NCBI GenBank assembly: GCA_013397075.1
Contig: VWZS01004810.1
Span: forward strand, 660,999-724,998
DNA length: 64,000 nucleotides
Direction: 5' to 3'
Source: Rhabdornis inornatus
Taxonomy: Eukaryota > Chordata > Aves > Passeriformes > Rhabdornithidae
Each line of letters begins with the position of its first letter. The stretch's first letter is position 1. A program made the position numbers and the translations under genes. The notes below the pieces were generated by a model, which saw only the letters and a program-made list of their open reading frames with translations, did not search any database and was not told the origin of the DNA. This document shows positions 61,111 through 64,000 of the stretch, piece after piece.

Positions 61111-62018
61111 AGCTCGGCAAGAACAGAGGGAGGAGCAGCTCCTTTCCAAGTGTCAGGGGACACACAGACAGACAGAGAGAGCTGCACTTGCTGCCAGCAG
61201 CCCCATCTCATCAGTTTAACCAGGAGCACAGCGGTGTGCTCTCCCTGTTCAGGTAGGGAAGGGATGAGGGATGACCCTGGGAGACCTGCCAGAAGCCCCC
61301 AAGGAGCAGGCAGAGTGTCCTGCCTGCCTCAAAAAAGGATTTTCTGTTGTTGCTGCTCACAGCAGGGGCTGGGCTTGGCTTCCTCAGCTCTCTCCCCTGC
61401 TCCTCACCCCGTGATAAATCTTTCAGGCTGTCCAATCCTGCTCACCTGCTCTGCAATGAGACCTGCTGCTCTCTCCTAATCCCTGTCAGGGCTATTTGAA
61501 CTTGTCTGTGAGACTTGAATTGCTCAAGATTTTTTAGGGTATTCTAAAAGACAATAACAAACACAGCCTTTTTATTAAAAGTATTAAAGAAGTGTATTTT
61601 TCATTAAAAACACGTCTTTCCTGAAATATTCAGTCTCTTCTCCAACCCCTTGAATCGTAAATATTTTCCCAATGCACACTGACGTATTTGGTTTATTAGC
61701 ACCTGTGTTTGCAGTAAATGTTTTCATTAAAACATTGCACCATAAGTTTCTGAGGGAAAAAAAAAAGAAAAGCAAAGAAAAAATGAGCTTATTTTTAACC
61801 TTTCAGGATGAAAACAGTTTGGAATTGTTGTGCGAAAATAATTTCAGGATTTTTAATCAGCTTTAACCAGGTGGAGGAGGAAAGAGAAGCAGCTGAGGGA
61901 CACCAGAATATGGCAATAGAATTGTAAGCCCGGGTCAGACTGTGACTGTGGCTACCAGCTTGAGGCTGTGGCTAATGCCAGATCCTTCTGAAAACGACAT
62001 AAGCACAACAGAACAAAC
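61111..62018. other. Anonymous DNA
   Basis: A short CAGACAGACAGAGAGA repeat at about 61165-61180 and an A-rich run at 61755-61790. No gene or transposon recognised. Confidence 0.45.
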
Positions 62019-62065
62019 ATCACAGAATCCCAGAATATCCTGGGCTGGAAGGGACCCAGTGCAGG
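62019..62065 (-). mobile_element. Very short CR1 3' end, antisense
   Basis: ATCACAGAATCCCAGAATAT followed by CCTGGGCTGGAAGGGACCCA is the terminal 40-odd bases of a CR1 in reverse orientation. Sequence beyond about 62065 no longer matches. It resembles the 36790 type (ctgggctggaagggacccac) more than the 'ggtttgggttgg' type. Confidence 0.85.
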
Positions 62066-63947
62066 ATAATCCATCTCCCCCCAGCTCCCTCTGACTCTCT
62101 AATTCATGCTGTTTTCTAGGAGAATTGTGTGAAGTCTCTTCCAAGGGTTTGTAGCCTTTACTGCTCAAATTCCAGACATTCTCCTTATCCAAGTGAGTGG
62201 CCAGCCCCCCAGCAAACTTGTTAAATTCTTATTCTCAGAGCTTTCCACTGGCAGTGAGTCAGGCAGGGAAGAAATAGTCCCTTTTATTGGTTTGGAATTT
62301 TCTGCTTCTTAAAATCCCATCAGCTGCCTCTTTGTTCTTCTGTCATGAGACCCAAAGAGCAGAGCTCCCAGCCCACCTGCTCCAGCCTGGCCCTCATTCC
62401 AGACAATCTTCCCATATTCCTTTTGCATTTGGCCCTCTACAGAGCAGAGTATTTTCTCCATGGGGGACTTTCCTCAGATCCCTTTAAGGACCCCCAGATT
62501 TTCAGTGTCCTGTCTCAGCACTGCACACAACACTCCAGAGGTTCAAACCATGCATGATAAGGATGCTGCACAGGAATGTCTATCGAAATCCTTCTGCCTC
62601 AGCTTCCAGGGCCTCGTTCCCTGGGCTGTTTGTTTATAACGATTCTGAGTGAGGAGCTGACGTCTTACACTGCATGCTTGCAGTGGTTGTCACCTGGCAG
62701 ATCACAACCCTTTCTCCTTACCCATGCACCTGAGCCTTTCTGCAGCAGAGAGGAGGGAGATCTGCCTGGACTGGTACAGATTTCCAGGAGTGGTGTGACT
62801 GGAGGCAAAGATGCTGTTTGACACTTGCTCCCTGCAGGCTGATACCCAAAAAGAGACCTTCTGCTCCTGCCTGAGACAGAGCAGATAAACACCACCAGGG
62901 TTTCTGAGTGAAATGAACTCCTTGGTCCAGTTTCTGCTGGAGCAGCCCCTCAGCAGTGCTTTCACCAGCAGGAAGGGTTCAGAGCTGTTCTATTTACTCT
63001 CCAAGCTGCTGAGGGCTGGAAGTGAAGAAGTGGAAGATATCAGGCAGATCAAAGTATGTGGAACAGATTAATGACAGTTTTGAATAAGAAAGAGCTTTAA
63101 AGAACAGAGAAAATGTTGGTGAGTGTGTGGAGAGAGTTCTAAAAGAGATAAAGCAGGCCCTTTAATAAACTAGAAAAGGAATAAAATCAATGATGGCTGA
63201 GTTACAAATAACACAGCAGAGCCACTGAACTCTTTGCAAACTAGCCCTTTGCAGAAAAGCAGAAAAAAACTGGGACAAACAATTAGGAAGCATGAAGACC
63301 TTGTCAATAGAACTGTTGATAAGGAACAGATAAAATGGATACTTAAATTAAATACAGTGGAATTCCTTTTTTACTGATCATTCCTCCTAGTGCTCATCCA
63401 GCTCTCCGGATCAAGCCTTCCTTTCAGCAGCCAGCTCCCATTTGTGTTGATGTTTGCTCTTTCCTTAGACTGCTCAGCAGGGCTTTTGGTCAGGAGGATT
63501 AGACTGAAAAGTTATTTCTCTGATTTTCTTTGATGTTTTCAAAGGTGGAAAAACCCTCGTGCTCTTGAGGGTCCATAAATCTCTGAGCCAGTTTAATGAA
63601 GTATTGGCTGGAGCCATTTATAATTTCACTTATCTATCCTGGCATTAAAATGCCCTGCAGAACTCAGCTCATTCTCCCAAGATGGAGATTCTGGTTTTAC
63701 ACATGTGTCTGATCTGGAAAGCTTCTAATTTCATGGGTCTCATGTGGTAAGATCTCAGTCTTAATAATCATCACCCACTGAAGTCAATGGGAGGGTTTGC
63801 ACTGAAGGAAATGGCAGGTAGTTTGGCCCCTACAGAATCAATTTTAAAAATAAATATCTATGACAGAATTCACCCTTTATGGACACAACAGAGCATCTAG
63901 GTGAGCAACAGTCTGGAGATATGGCTTATTGACTTGGCCAAAACATG
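62066..63947. other. Anonymous DNA with one ancient-repeat motif
   Basis: No gene. At 63767-63786, CCACTGAAGTCAATGGGAGG matches a phrase (actgaagtcaatgggag) common in old, palindromic amniote repeats. The flanks are too decayed to assign a family. The rest is unremarkable. Confidence 0.4.
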
Positions 63948-64000
63948 CAAAATCACCAGGATGCTATGAGAGAAAGTGGGAATCAAAATCACCAGGGTGC
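63948..64000. repeat. Tandem duplication at right edge, 36-bp period
   Basis: CAAAATCACCAGGATGC (63948-63964) recurs as CAAAATCACCAGGGTGC (63984-64000) with one difference, exactly at the end of the window. It may be two units or the start of a longer array continuing beyond the window. Confidence 0.7.

Noticed and set aside
62500..62550. CR1-like phrase around CACAACACTCCAGAGG
   Set aside because: Similarity to CR1 'acagtactccagatg' is short and isolated.

Overview
The window looks like nuclear DNA from a bird, probably a songbird (Passeriformes). It is moderately AT-rich and has no operon-like structure and no dense coding. It carries eleven 5'-truncated 3' ends of CR1 retroposons, the dominant avian LINE, and three solitary endogenous-retrovirus LTRs of types I associate with passerine genomes. 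A few decayed MIR-like SINEs and a 44-base run of Ns from an assembly gap are also present. I read it as intergenic or deep-intronic DNA.

I cannot support any protein-coding gene. The longest open frames are about 160-180 codons. They overlap one another on both strands, match no family I recognise, and sit in GC-rich or repeat-derived stretches. The few recognisable protein fragments are remnants of the C-terminal end of the CR1 ORF2 protein. I saw no tRNA, rRNA, CRISPR or confident exon.

Layout. 1-4.1 kb: an 8-bp minisatellite, then two solo LTRs of one family in the same orientation, each with its own 4-bp target duplication, with a plus-strand CR1 end between them. 4.1-9.5 kb: unremarkable sequence and the gap. 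9.6-10 kb: a different LTR on the minus strand. 10-18.5 kb: a MIR relic, a 22-bp tandem duplication, three CR1 ends, and a non-CR1 segment of about 180 bp present twice (14.14 and 16.79 kb). 18.5-29.4 kb: mostly anonymous, with an unclassified GC-rich block at 23.2-24.1 kb and one CR1. 29.44-29.54 kb: a 99-base pure pyrimidine tract built of a 7-bp unit. 29.5-45.2 kb: three CR1 ends (one of a distinct GC-rich type), a MIR core and a MIR-like tail. 45.2-52.1 kb: a possible tRNA-derived relic, an AT-rich cluster of homeodomain-type motifs, and two CR1 ends. 52-64 kb: anonymous DNA, a CpG-enriched block at 60.5-61.1 kb, a very short CR1 end, an amniote-type ancient repeat motif, and a 36-bp-period duplication at the right edge.

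The most interesting unexplained feature is the duplicated segment at 14140-14320 and 16787-16968. It is not CR1 or LTR and could be an ancient local duplication of a regulatory element or an undescribed low-copy repeat. All repeat calls rest on recognition by eye. No alignment or database search was run.
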